Assembly: GCF_035818635.1 (NCBI RefSeq)
Contig: NZ_JAYLLH010000009.1
Location: forward strand, 93,801-157,800
Length of the DNA stretch: 64,000 nucleotides
Reading direction: 5' to 3'
DNA from: Mesobacterium_A hydrothermale
GTDB lineage: Bacteria > Pseudomonadota > Alphaproteobacteria > Rhodobacterales > Rhodobacteraceae
Shown here: positions 1 through 8,442 of the stretch, in pieces
How positions within the stretch are numbered: the first letter of the stretch is position 1
Layout: every line of letters begins with the position of its first letter
Program-made: the position numbers and the translations under genes
Notes under the pieces: model-generated
What the model was told of the DNA's origin: nothing
Database searches by the model: none
What the model saw: the letters and a program-made list of their open reading frames with translations, nothing else

Positions 1-1220
1 TCCACTTGATACTCTCGCGTCAGGAAATCGACAACGTAGCTGCGCTTGGTATCGCTCCAACCGCGATAAAGGCTGTAAAACAGTTCCTTGTGGCAAATGA
101 ACAGTTGCCGGATATCCTTGCGGGTCAGTTCCGCAAGCAACATGTTCACCAGGTCCTTGTCCGCGTGATCTGCGGCCCGCAGCGTATAGAAATAGGCCGG
201 GTGGTCGCTTCCGATGCGGGGCCAGGGTCCGTCCCCTTCGGCCCATTGCACCAGTGCGTTCAGGGCGTGCCATTCCGGCGGAAGCTTGGTCGCAAACTGC
301 CGCGCGATGACGCGAATATCTCGCCGTGTCGCCCCGGCCAGGTCAATCCCCGCCTCTTGCGCCACATCGACAACGATGAAATCCATTTTCTGTCGCAGGA
401 TCGCAGCCGCGTCAATGCCACGCGCCTTGACGATGGGTTCCACCAGCCCGTTGAAGTCAAAGAACTTGGCGATCCTGTTGCGATCGTTCAGGTCGAACAC
501 GTATTTGATCGGCAGATCGTCAGGCTTGTCGCCCACACAGATCGCCGCCGGGTGTTCCACCGCGCGAAAGATATAGATCCCTCCGAAATGCGCGGTAAAG
601 AAGTTGTCTTGCACAAATTCCATCTGCTTCAACCGCACCGGGTTGCGGACCACGTCGCCGGTTTTCTTGGCCAGCGCGATCATCTCGGCAATCAGGACAT
701 CGTCGTACCAGCCGTCTTCGGTCTCCTTGAACCGGTCCACCAGCCGGGCCAGCTTTTCGGCGTCCTTGACGGTGCCCTGGGTCGTATCTGCCTCGATCCG
801 AATCTTGCGGATCTCGAACAGTTGCGCCGGATCAGAAACACTGAAGACCGAATTCACCAACTCTCCGGCCACCGCATCCTTGGCAGTCAGGGCAAACAGC
901 TGGGTCTCGTTCGCGTCGATGAAATGGCGCAGGATGCTACGGCTGGTCGAAAACTTCGCGTTCAGCAGCGGCGCGGATTTCTGCCGGGTGGACAGCAGGA
1001 TGAACTGCCGGTTCACCCCGTTCTGGTTGAGATAAAGGTCATCGTCCAGCTCATCCCCGATTTCCGGGGAATACCCGCTGATGTCGATGTGAAAATCGGT
1101 CAGTTGCGTTGTCTTGCCGGTCAGGTGCTTCAGCGCGCGATTGTAGCGTTCGACCAAGGCGGGGCTGACGACGTGGAACATATTGCCGAACATCAGCCCG
1201 GACTGGATCAGGCGGTTCAT
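1..1220 (-). CDS. Conserved protein of unknown function, last gene of AAA+ operon (partial)
   Basis: At least 406 codons; the gene starts at ATG 1220 and runs off the left edge, so the C-terminus is missing. The ATG overlaps the stop of the gene before it (ATGA), which implies translational coupling and places it fifth in a leftward operon with an AAA+ ATPase. The protein begins MNRLIQSGLMFGNMFHV, has no signal peptide, no clear membrane segment and no catalytic motif that I recognise; it is soluble-looking, mixed charged and hydrophobic throughout. From memory it resembles Rhodobacterales proteins filed under DUF6638, but I cannot check this. The context suggests that it is a client, effector or partner of the ATPase. 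Confidence 0.75.
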   Translation of the reverse strand, partial: MNRLIQSGLMFGNMFHVVSPALVERYNRALKHLTGKTTQLTDFHIDISGYSPEIGDELDDDLYLNQNGVNRQFILLSTRQKSAPLLNAKFSTSRSILRHFIDANETQLFALTAKDAVAGELVNSVFSVSDPAQLFEIRKIRIEADTTQGTVKDAEKLARLVDRFKETEDGWYDDVLIAEMIALAKKTGDVVRNPVRLKQMEFVQDNFFTAHFGGIYIFRAVEHPAAICVGDKPDDLPIKYVFDLNDRNRIAKFFDFNGLVEPIVKARGIDAAAILRQKMDFIVVDVAQEAGIDLAGATRRDIRVIARQFATKLPPEWHALNALVQWAEGDGPWPRIGSDHPAYFYTLRAADHADKDLVNMLLAELTRKDIRQLFICHKELFYSLYRGWSDTKRSYVVDFLTREYQV

Positions 1221-1612
1221 GACCTGCGCTCCTTGGTTGTGGTGTGGCGCGCGCCGTCTTCGCTGCGCCGCTGTTCGACACGTTGCGACAGGCTCAGCCA
1301 CGCGTATGCCAGGATCGGGCCCCAGATAAGCGCCGCCAACGCCCCTTTGCGCAGGAAGAACCCCGCGGTTTCGCCGGGTGCCTGGACGAAGGCGGCGGAA
1401 ACCCCGATGCCCTGCCAACCGTAGACCAAGGCAATTGCCCCGGCTCCGGCCATCAGCAAAAGCACCGCCGCCGTCACGATGCCCAGCGCCACGCGGCCAT
1501 GCGTCCGGATGTGCGCCGGCACAAGGACACGCGGCAGCACAACGGCAAAGGCGCCCAACAGCAACAACGGGACGCCGGTGTTCAGGAATCCGATGGGTTG
1601 CGACGGGATCAT
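1217..1612 (-). CDS. Small multi-pass membrane protein in AAA+ operon
   Basis: 131 residues from ATG 1612, 13 nt after the stop of the AAA+ ATPase gene; a GAGG lies upstream of the ATG. A longer open frame reaches further upstream, but it would overlap the ATPase gene and has no better ribosome binding site. Three hydrophobic segments are visible (about residues 13-34, 40-66 and 88-108), followed by a charged, Arg-rich tail. Its stop overlaps the ATG of the next gene. No family was recognised. Its place between the ATPase and a large soluble protein suggests that it anchors the system in the inner membrane. Confidence 0.75.
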   Translation of the reverse strand: MIPSQPIGFLNTGVPLLLLGAFAVVLPRVLVPAHIRTHGRVALGIVTAAVLLLMAGAGAIALVYGWQGIGVSAAFVQAPGETAGFFLRKGALAALIWGPILAYAWLSLSQRVEQRRSEDGARHTTTKERRS

Positions 1613-1625
1613 CTGGGGGCCTCGC

Positions 1626-3560
1626 TCATCCCTTGCCCTCCAGGTACCGGCGCTTGGCCTCTTCCTGGCGGCCGAAATCACGCACCATCGCCTCGATCGC
1701 GACCTCGTCAGATTTGTCGGCATAGCGGAATTCGCTGTCGGCATAGCGGTTGATTTCCTGAACCACCATGTCGACGGTGATCGGGCGGCGCAGTTCTTCG
1801 ATCATCGCTTTCTTGGTGTCATAGTCCCTGAACAGGAACAGGTCCGGGTTTTCCATCCAGTCATCCGGCAATTCGAAATCCATTGCGCGCACCTTGACCG
1901 CGTCGGTGATGTTCTTGATCGCGCGTCCGGTGAACCGCTCATCCGCCTGCTGGATCGCCTTGAGGTAGGTGCCCAGCTTGGCAATCGTGTCCAGCTCGCC
2001 GATCTGGTCGCGCACCTGGTCGAACACGCGCATCAACCCGTCCTCGTGCGGACGGTTGTGCGATTCAAAGCTCGCGGCCACGGCGCGTTTGATTTCCTGC
2101 GCGGCAAAAAGCTCATGCTGGCCCAGCGGAATAACATGCGCCTTGCCCAGAAGCAGCGCTAGAATGTCGATGTAATCCTCTCGTGTTTGCGGCCCATCCA
2201 CCAGGAACCGGGCGCCCGCCCGCTGCCGCAGCGCGTCATCGACGTTTTCAGGATAGTTCGAGAACATCCCGAAGGTACAATTCCCGCGCACAACCGTATT
2301 GGCGCCGGCAAAGGCCTCCATGAAAACCGCGGTGACCTCTTGCTGCCCGGCACTGGATTGCCGGTCGCCACGCTTGCCGGCGATCTGGTCGATATCATCG
2401 ATGGTGCCAAAGCCGATCACGCCGGGGTCCAGCACGTTCTGCACAAAAGCCTTGGCATTCTGCCCGGACTTGCCCTGGTAGCTGTCGATATTGTCGATCC
2501 CGAAGTTCTGATAGCGAAAGGCATAGCCCGCCGCCCCGCAATAGTCGTTGATCAGCCCCGCCATCATCTGGATCAGCGTTGTCTTGCCCGTCCCCGGTTT
2601 GCCATCCCCCATGAAGGTAAAGATGAACCCACCCAGTTCGGCAAAAGGGTTCAGCCGCCGGTCAAAGTCATAGGCCATCAGCATCTTCGACAGCCGCATC
2701 GCCTGGTACTTGGCGATGTGGTTGCCAACCACCTGGTGTGGTTTCTTGAACTGCATGGTCAGGGTCGTGCCCCTGGCCTTGGTCGCAGGGGTAAATCCGC
2801 GCAGCGTCAGATCATCCACCTCGACCCGATATGACCTGTCCTTGAACCCGGCCAGAACGCCCATGTTCTGCGCCCGCAGCGACAGCTTCTCCATCACCTG
2901 CTCGGCATGGGCCAACACCACCGCGACCAACCGCGCATCGTCGCTGGCCAGTGTCGCCAGCTTCTGGTCCAACTCCCACAACACCCCGTGCAGACACAGC
3001 TGGGCGTTGTCGGTCAAGACCTCGTCCGCCGCGCCCACGTCGACCGAAACCTCGGTCGCGTGCGGCGCCAGAAGGAAAGCCAACGCATTGGCAAAGCTAT
3101 AGCCGACGGCCACCGCCTCTGCCGCCAGAAGTTCCGAAAACGCCGCCTTTCGATCCGCAGGCAATGCCCCTTGCAGGTTCGCGCGTTTCAGATCGGACAG
3201 CCCGTTGGCAGTGCTGAACTCCGCACCGATTTCCAGCGCGATCGCCAGCGCGCGGCGCAGCCCGTGCATCACCGACGCCTGCATCGGGGACGTCAGCGGA
3301 TCGTCGCCATCCGCATCCCGGATCCGGTCGATCAGGTGCACGCCTTCCGCCCGCGCCGTCGACCGCGTCACCAATCCCGGCGTGGTCGACCGGAACCGCC
3401 GCCCCGTCGAAATCCCCGGTGACCGTTCGACCGGTGCGGCAGCACTCATCTTGGCGATGCGCGGCGTGTGGTCAAACCCGTCCAGCATCGCAACTGCGGC
3501 AGGGTAGTGCCTGATAATGTCTTCTTCGCGCAACTCCATCAGATCGGCGTTCAGGCTCAT
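1626..3560 (-). CDS. AAA+ family ATPase
   Basis: 644 residues; start ATG 3560 with AGAGGG about 7 nt upstream. The first 300 residues are a domain that I do not recognise. The AAA+ core follows: Walker A GDGKPGTGKTT at about 318-328, Walker B-like GFGTIDDIDQI at about 383-393, a sensor-I-like Asn in MFSNYPENV (about 435), and closely spaced Arg (about 445-451) that could supply an arginine finger. The last 150 residues are helical and charged. This is clearly an ATPase of the ring-forming AAA+ type, but not MoxR, Clp, FtsH or Lon. Together with a coiled-coil protein, a membrane protein and two unknown proteins it probably remodels a protein complex at the membrane. The substrate is unknown. 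Confidence 0.85.
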   Translation of the reverse strand: MSLNADLMELREEDIIRHYPAAVAMLDGFDHTPRIAKMSAAAPVERSPGISTGRRFRSTTPGLVTRSTARAEGVHLIDRIRDADGDDPLTSPMQASVMHGLRRALAIALEIGAEFSTANGLSDLKRANLQGALPADRKAAFSELLAAEAVAVGYSFANALAFLLAPHATEVSVDVGAADEVLTDNAQLCLHGVLWELDQKLATLASDDARLVAVVLAHAEQVMEKLSLRAQNMGVLAGFKDRSYRVEVDDLTLRGFTPATKARGTTLTMQFKKPHQVVGNHIAKYQAMRLSKMLMAYDFDRRLNPFAELGGFIFTFMGDGKPGTGKTTLIQMMAGLINDYCGAAGYAFRYQNFGIDNIDSYQGKSGQNAKAFVQNVLDPGVIGFGTIDDIDQIAGKRGDRQSSAGQQEVTAVFMEAFAGANTVVRGNCTFGMFSNYPENVDDALRQRAGARFLVDGPQTREDYIDILALLLGKAHVIPLGQHELFAAQEIKRAVAASFESHNRPHEDGLMRVFDQVRDQIGELDTIAKLGTYLKAIQQADERFTGRAIKNITDAVKVRAMDFELPDDWMENPDLFLFRDYDTKKAMIEELRRPITVDMVVQEINRYADSEFRYADKSDEVAIEAMVRDFGRQEEAKRRYLEGKG

Positions 3561-3573
3561 CGCGCCACCCTCT

Positions 3574-3600
3574 CTTTCATCTTTCCTAAAATACTCAAAT
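3574..3600 (-). repeat. Dispersed intergenic motif, copy C
   Basis: Read on the minus strand it is GAGTATTTTAGGAAAGATGA plus AAG, nearly the same as the copies at 9967-9996 and 56349-56379. It fills the gap between the second and third genes of the AAA+ operon, just before the Shine-Dalgarno of the ATPase gene. Confidence 0.6.
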
Positions 3601-3611
3601 CCAACGGGCCC

Positions 3612-4727
3612 CTAGTAGCGCAACACCCGCCCGCCCGGGCTGACCACGTATTTCGTGACGCTGGCAAACCCCGGCGGGTTCTTTTCCGCCAGCACCTGGA
3701 ACGGGCGTTCCGGCAGGATGATGCTGCGTTCCATCCGGGTCGCGCCGGTTTCGACACCGCGGCCGGAAAACGGATCCAGCGCGAAAATCTCGCGCTCCAC
3801 CCGGGAAAACCAGCCGGCGCGCTCTTCCCGCACGCTTTCGCTTTCCAGCACCTCATCGGTCCAGGCCAGCGCCCAGTCTTCTCCCTGCGGCGCGGCAGCC
3901 TGTTCCAGCACCTCGCGGATCGGACCGTGCTGAAGTGTATAGGCGTGCGAATACATCGGGCCGATATGGATCCGGCGCAACCGTTTCGGGTGCAGATCGT
4001 CAAAGCTTTCATCAAGGCCCTTGGCGATCGTCAGCAATTTCAGCCCACCCAGCGATTGACCGATCAGGTGCGCCTGCACTTCCGGCCAGCGGCGCTGATC
4101 GTTGGGAAGCGCTGTGCGGCCGGTATCCTCAACCTCCATCAGATAGATTGTCGGCAGGTTGATCTGGCTGTCATAGACTGCCCAATGCACCATGTACCGG
4201 CGCCTGTCACCCACCCCGGACAGCCAGGCCACTTCGGGATCGTTGCGGGCCCAGAACAGGTCCCCGCGCAACAAGTCCTCGTAATAGAGTCTCTGCGACA
4301 GCGCAAACTGGAGTCGGGTCGGGATCTGCTGTTCACCGATGATCTGCGCCACCATCTGGTTCTTCAACTGAGCGGCAGAGGGCATCCCGGCCAGGTGCCG
4401 TTCGGCTTGTTGCGCATCGTTGGCCATGACCATCAGTTCCTGCGCCGTGGGAAAGCCGCTTTCATGCTTGTCCATGGTCAGCGAGCCGAAGAACTGCCCT
4501 GTATCGCGCCCGGCCAACAGGTATTTCAGGCCCAGCGCCCGAAAGCTGAAAGCAATCGACCGGATGTATCGCGTCAGCACCTCCACTTCTTGCTTGGTCA
4601 GGCTCTGCTCTGCCTGCATCACGGCGGCCACGCGGCCCATATGGGCTGTGATCCGCTCGAACTTTTCGAAATAGCGGCGGCTTGCGTAAGTGTCGGTCAG
4701 GCCGACGTGATCATGGTCTTCCGTCAT
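3612..4727 (-). CDS. Conserved protein of unknown function in AAA+ operon
   Basis: 371 residues from ATG 4727 (MTEDHDHVGL). No signal peptide, membrane segment or known catalytic motif is visible. The N-terminal third is helical and rich in Gln, Glu and Arg; the middle has a beta-rich look (RRYMVHWAVYDSQINLPTIYLMEVED); the C-terminus ends in aromatic and Arg residues (GGRVLRY). It lies second in the leftward operon, 88 nt after the coiled-coil gene and 51 nt before the AAA+ gene. I do not recognise the family. From the layout it may be an adaptor that links the coiled-coil protein to the ATPase, but this is inference. Confidence 0.75.
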   Translation of the reverse strand: MTEDHDHVGLTDTYASRRYFEKFERITAHMGRVAAVMQAEQSLTKQEVEVLTRYIRSIAFSFRALGLKYLLAGRDTGQFFGSLTMDKHESGFPTAQELMVMANDAQQAERHLAGMPSAAQLKNQMVAQIIGEQQIPTRLQFALSQRLYYEDLLRGDLFWARNDPEVAWLSGVGDRRRYMVHWAVYDSQINLPTIYLMEVEDTGRTALPNDQRRWPEVQAHLIGQSLGGLKLLTIAKGLDESFDDLHPKRLRRIHIGPMYSHAYTLQHGPIREVLEQAAAPQGEDWALAWTDEVLESESVREERAGWFSRVEREIFALDPFSGRGVETGATRMERSIILPERPFQVLAEKNPPGFASVTKYVVSPGGRVLRY

Positions 4728-4745
4728 ATCCCCGATCCAGAAGGC

Positions 4746-4804
4746 CCCGGGTCAGGCCCGGGACTTGGTCACTCGTGAAACGTGCAGACTCCGGGAAAAC
4801 CCGG
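4746..4804 (-). terminator. Two GC-rich hairpins without T-run, inside the operon
   Basis: Between the first and second genes of the AAA+ operon lie two small inverted repeats: CCCGGG-TCAGG-CCCGGG (4746-4762) and CCGGG-AAAA-CCCGG (4791-4804). Neither has a T-tract on the minus strand, so they look more like an mRNA-stabilising or partly terminating element than a full terminator. They could make the coiled-coil protein more abundant than the proteins encoded downstream. Confidence 0.4.
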
Positions 4805-4815
4805 GATCTTCGGTA

Positions 4816-5892
4816 TCATCCGCCGTAAAGGTTCTTGTCGTGTTTTTCGACAATCGCCTGGAACCGGCGAGCGAAACGCTCATCTGCCTTGGCCTTGGCC
4901 TCCAGAACCTGGCGGGCAAAGACCATGTGGTCTTCGTGGGCTTCCAGCATGTCGGCCATGCGCTGGTTGGTGGCGGTGCCGATCGCGGCCATCGCGGCCT
5001 GGGCTTCCTTGTCGGTTTCCACCCCGATCTCGTTGATCCGGTGCGCCACGTCCTGTTGCTGGGCGGTTTTCAGCGACTTGGTCAGCGCATCGTACAGTAC
5101 GACCCGTTGCTTGGTGTCGGTTTGCAGTTTGTTGATCAGCACCATCTGAGTCGCGGCCTGGTTCTGAAGGCTGTCGACCCAGGTCTTGCCCTTTTCGATA
5201 TAGCGTTCCAGCGTCTGGCTCTTTGCCAGCTTCACCTGTTCTTGTTGCACAAGGTCATTGTAGGCCTTGTTCAGATCGGCCAGTTCGGTTTCCAGCTTCG
5301 TACGCGCGGCCGCATCCTGTTCGACGCTGATCTTGTTTTCCAACTCGATGATCTTGGGATCCATCGCCACGATCTCGGCCCGGACGGCTTCCAATTCGCC
5401 GACTGTCAACTCGCGTTCGTCCAGCGTCTCTGACAGGTTGGTTTCCACCTTGCCCTTTTGTTGGTTCAGCACCTCCAACTGACCTTCCAGCAGCCTGGTA
5501 ATGGTATCGGACTTGGCAATCAGGTCTTGCAGCTTGTCGTCGATGTTCGCGGTCTTGATCCTCTCCTGTCGCATCGAATCCGATTTGGCGCTGGAAAAGA
5601 TGCCGACAAAGCTTTCCCAACCGGTTTTCGAGCGCATCTCTTCGAAATCCTTGGAAAAGGCCGCTGTCACGTCGTCCAGCCCCATGATCAGTTCCGCGAT
5701 GTTGGCATTCATCACGTCAGTATGGGCGTGGACATCGTCCAAAGAGGCGTTCTCGATATCGATGGAAACATCGTCACCCGATTTCATCCGCGCCCTCGCG
5801 GTTTCGATCCGGCCAGTCAGTTCGGATATCTTGGCCTGCGCTTCGGCCACCTGGGCCTGTGACGCACGGACCTGGGCTTCAAAATCGGACAT
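4816..5892 (-). CDS. Long coiled-coil protein, first gene of AAA+ operon
   Basis: 358 residues from ATG 5892; a full AGGAGGT lies 7 nt upstream, which makes this start clear over the TTG-type extension to 5916. Almost the whole protein is predicted alpha-helix with heptad-like Leu/Ile/Ala and Glu/Lys/Arg/Gln: a first coil at about 1-40, a Gly/Phe-containing break near residues 100-115 (GWESFVGIFSSAKSD), then a long coil from about 120 to 340. No membrane segment is seen. The layout is reminiscent of the TelA (toxic-anion resistance) type of helical protein, but I see no diagnostic motif. It is the first gene of the operon and has the strongest ribosome binding site, so it is probably the most abundant product and may be a scaffold or filament. 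Confidence 0.8.
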   Translation of the reverse strand: MSDFEAQVRASQAQVAEAQAKISELTGRIETARARMKSGDDVSIDIENASLDDVHAHTDVMNANIAELIMGLDDVTAAFSKDFEEMRSKTGWESFVGIFSSAKSDSMRQERIKTANIDDKLQDLIAKSDTITRLLEGQLEVLNQQKGKVETNLSETLDERELTVGELEAVRAEIVAMDPKIIELENKISVEQDAAARTKLETELADLNKAYNDLVQQEQVKLAKSQTLERYIEKGKTWVDSLQNQAATQMVLINKLQTDTKQRVVLYDALTKSLKTAQQQDVAHRINEIGVETDKEAQAAMAAIGTATNQRMADMLEAHEDHMVFARQVLEAKAKADERFARRFQAIVEKHDKNLYGG

Positions 5893-5987
5893 TCGGTACC
5901 TCCTGTAATCAAGCACTTGGGTGGCATATGGGTAATGTTATGCGGATTTACATCGGAACAGCCCGACGAATTCGCGCCACTGTTGCA

Positions 5988-6015
5988 AACCTGCCTCCGC
6001 TTGGAAAGGCAGGTT
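5988..6015 (-). promoter_or_regulatory. Hairpin upstream of the AAA+ operon
   Basis: AACCTGCC and GGCAGGTT form an 8-bp stem with a 12-nt loop about 100 nt before the coiled-coil gene. It could be a leader hairpin or the terminator of a transcript reading rightward (TT follows). No convincing -35/-10 pair was identified in the surrounding gap. Confidence 0.3.
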
Positions 6016-6145
6016 TTCCGTAATCGCTGTTATTAGGTGTTCTGCGGCAATCTGCTATGGAATTTTTTTACTCCGCAATGCCCCCACAAGCGCCCAGAGC
6101 ACAGGAACCAGGGCCGCGCGACCCAGCGCAGCCACGGGCAAGGCA

Positions 6146-6176
6146 GATGCGCCCCGGCCGCTGACCGGGGCGCATC
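6146..6176 (-). terminator. Strong hairpin after creatinase gene
   Basis: A perfect 12-bp stem (GATGCGCCCCGG / CCGGGGCGCATC) with a 7-nt loop starts 9 nt beyond the creatinase stop codon. There is no T-tract on either side. The position argues for a transcript end or a 3'-stabilising structure for the creatinase mRNA. Confidence 0.55.
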
Positions 6177-6184
6177 CGGGCGTA

Positions 6185-7390
6185 TCAGCCCACCACGTTG
6201 AACTCTGGCCCATAGGGATAACCGGTGATGTTTTCATTTCCGTCTTCGGTGATGACAAGGATATCATGCTCACGGTATCCGCCTGCACCGGGTTGCCCAT
6301 GGGCGATGGTCAGCATCGGTTCCATCGAAATCACCATGCCCGGTTGCAGCACCGTGTCGATGTCTTCACGCAGCTCCAAACCCGCTTCTCGCCCGTAATA
6401 GTGACTGAGCACGCCGAATGAATGCCCATAGCCGAATGTCCGGTACTGTAGCAGATCACGTTCGGCAAAAAACGCGTTGATCTGCTGTGTCACCTCTGCG
6501 CAGGACGCGCCGGGTTTCAGCAGGCTGATGCCCAGCTCATGCGCACCCACATTGGCGTTCCAGATCGCAAGGCTGGCGTCATCGACCTCTTCAACGAACA
6601 TGGTGCGTTCTAGCGCGGTGTAGTAGCCGGAAATCATCGGGAAAGTATTCAGCGAAAGGATGTCGCCGCGTTGAAGGACCCGCCCCGTCACCGGGTTGTG
6701 CGCGCCATCGGTGTTCAGCCCCGACTGGAACCAGACCCAGGTATCGCGGTATTCGGCATCGGGGAACCGCCTGGCGATTTCCAGTTCCATCGCATCCCGG
6801 CCCGCCATGGCCACATCGATTTCACGCACACCGGCCTTGACCGCGTCGCGGATCGCGTACCCGCCGACATCGGCCACGGCAGCCCCTGCGCGGATCAAGG
6901 CAATTTCCGCGGGGGATTTCATCATCCGCTGGCGCATTGTGTCCTGATGCACCTCGACCGTCGCGGCGGGTGTCAGGAAGGCTTGCAGCCTGGCCATCTC
7001 CTGTATGTTCAGGTGATCGCCTTCGATCCCGATCGTTCCACCGGTTCCGGTCACCGTCTTGACCGCGTCCCAAAAGTTTTCGCGCGACCAATCGGTATAG
7101 GTGATGTTGTCGCCATGGCTGCGTCGCCAGGGCTGTCCGGCATCGATTCCCGCAGAAATAGTGACTGACTCTGCTGCGGTAACGACCAGCGCATAGCGTC
7201 GCCCGAAGGCACAATACAGAAAGCCCGAGTAGTAGGCGATGTTGTGCATCGCGGTGAAGACACAGGCGCTCAGACCCTTGTCAGCCATGATCGCGCGCAG
7301 GCCGGCCAGACGCGCTTCGTACTCGGCATCGGAAAACGGCAAACCGGCTTTTTCGCCGTTGTGAAAACGATAGTGCTGGGGACGTTCCAT
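6185..7390 (-). CDS. Creatinase (creatine amidinohydrolase)
   Basis: 401 residues; it hydrolyses creatine to sarcosine and urea in the cytoplasm. The whole chain follows Pseudomonas creatinase closely: N-terminal domain with YYSGFLYCAFGRRYALV (about 53-69) and GQPWRR (85-90), then the pita-bread domain with FQSGLNTDGAHNPV, where His231 matches the known catalytic His232, and YRTFGYGHSFG (316-326), YYGREAGLELREDIDT and SMEPM near the end. The length matches the family (about 403). ATG 7390 was chosen because it aligns with the family start and has AGGG upstream; a longer frame to 7450 lacks support. The hydrolase gene upstream points the same way, 187 nt away. No creatininase or sarcosine oxidase gene lies in the window. 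Confidence 0.93.
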   Translation of the reverse strand: MERPQHYRFHNGEKAGLPFSDAEYEARLAGLRAIMADKGLSACVFTAMHNIAYYSGFLYCAFGRRYALVVTAAESVTISAGIDAGQPWRRSHGDNITYTDWSRENFWDAVKTVTGTGGTIGIEGDHLNIQEMARLQAFLTPAATVEVHQDTMRQRMMKSPAEIALIRAGAAVADVGGYAIRDAVKAGVREIDVAMAGRDAMELEIARRFPDAEYRDTWVWFQSGLNTDGAHNPVTGRVLQRGDILSLNTFPMISGYYTALERTMFVEEVDDASLAIWNANVGAHELGISLLKPGASCAEVTQQINAFFAERDLLQYRTFGYGHSFGVLSHYYGREAGLELREDIDTVLQPGMVISMEPMLTIAHGQPGAGGYREHDILVITEDGNENITGYPYGPEFNVVG

Positions 7391-7577
7391 GTGAAACCCT
7401 CCGTCTGGATGCCGGACGGTGGGCGTCTTCTGGACCCGCCCCCACCGCAACCCGGCAAAGAAAGGTCCCGGCGTTCAGGACGGATTATGCGACGTGCCCC
7501 GATGGGGCGTGGGCGACGCCATCGCCCAGTCAACCGATGCTGTATCAGGAATCGCGGGTTTGAAAAGCCCAGGCGTA

Positions 7578-8360
7578 TCAGCCAAGCAGCGTTTTCATCA
7601 TCTCTGACTTCGGATCACGCAAACCGTCGATGACATCGAAGTGGTGTTTGCCCGCTTCGACAACGCAAGACGCCCCCCATGCGTCGGCCAGCCAACGCGC
7701 CTGATCCAGGAAAACGGGTCGTTCGTCGCCACCAACCCAGACGGTCACGGGCATCTGCGGCCGGGGCGTCAAGACCGGACTTTCAGCGGCCGCCGCATCC
7801 GCATCCATCCGGAAATCATCGTTCATCTTTGTCAGCAAAAGCGGCCGCAGGTCCGCGACCGGAGAGATCGGCATCACCCGTTCGACCCTGTCCCGCACTG
7901 CGCCGGGCAGCACGTTTGCCATCCGCGCCACAAGATGCCCGCCCGCCGAATGGCCCGCCAGGCGGATCGGGCCTGGCACCTTGTCGGCCACCATCGCAAT
8001 CGCATGCGCGACCTGCCCGGTGATTTGCGCAATCGAAACATCGGGGCACAAGTCATAGCCCGGCATTGCCACCGCCCAGCCGCTGTCCAGCGCGCCGGTC
8101 GCAAAATGCGACCACTCCTGCCGCCCGAACCGGCGCCAATACCCACCATGCACAAAAACCAACAGCCCCGTGGCCTGACCATCGGGAAAGAACAGATCAA
8201 CCGCCTGGCGATCCGTCGGACCATAGGACAGGTTCAGCCGCGCCCGTCCAGCCGCCGACAACGCATCGCGAAACGCCTGCGCCGCGGCGGCCCAGCGCGG
8301 CGGATAGTCTGCCGCGTTCGGAATGTACTCTGCATTGGCATAGGCGTCGTCGTAGTCCAT
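7578..8360 (-). CDS. Alpha/beta hydrolase, formamidase-like
   Basis: 260 residues. The oxyanion-hole motif HGGYW is at 71-75 and the nucleophile elbow GHSAGG at 136-141 (Ser138); a C-terminal GKHHFDVIDG supplies the catalytic His. HGGYW plus this length is typical of the arylformamidase/BNA7-like branch, so kynurenine formamidase or another amide/ester hydrolase is likely; the exact substrate cannot be read. ATG 8360 is preferred over GTG 8366 because AGGGA lies 8 nt before it and only 2 nt before the GTG. No signal peptide is seen. The gene lies before the creatinase gene on the same strand and is divergent from the aldehyde dehydrogenase gene. Confidence 0.85.
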   Translation of the reverse strand: MDYDDAYANAEYIPNAADYPPRWAAAAQAFRDALSAAGRARLNLSYGPTDRQAVDLFFPDGQATGLLVFVHGGYWRRFGRQEWSHFATGALDSGWAVAMPGYDLCPDVSIAQITGQVAHAIAMVADKVPGPIRLAGHSAGGHLVARMANVLPGAVRDRVERVMPISPVADLRPLLLTKMNDDFRMDADAAAAESPVLTPRPQMPVTVWVGGDERPVFLDQARWLADAWGASCVVEAGKHHFDVIDGLRDPKSEMMKTLLG

Positions 8361-8442
8361 GGTCACTTTCCCTGATCCCTCTGGACATCAGTGATAGCAG
8401 ATGATTTGCCTGTGCCATCCTTAAAACGCAGGAGGGACCGCC

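Noticed and set aside
6..1424. Long plus-strand open frame of 472 codons
   Set aside because: It lies opposite the partial unknown gene and the small membrane protein; no start signal, no motif, and a composition (many Arg, His, Gln, Pro) typical of antisense frames in GC-rich DNA.
3468..4778. Plus-strand open frame of 436 codons
   Set aside because: Antisense to the 371-residue gene and start of the ATPase gene; no recognisable domain and no ribosome binding site.
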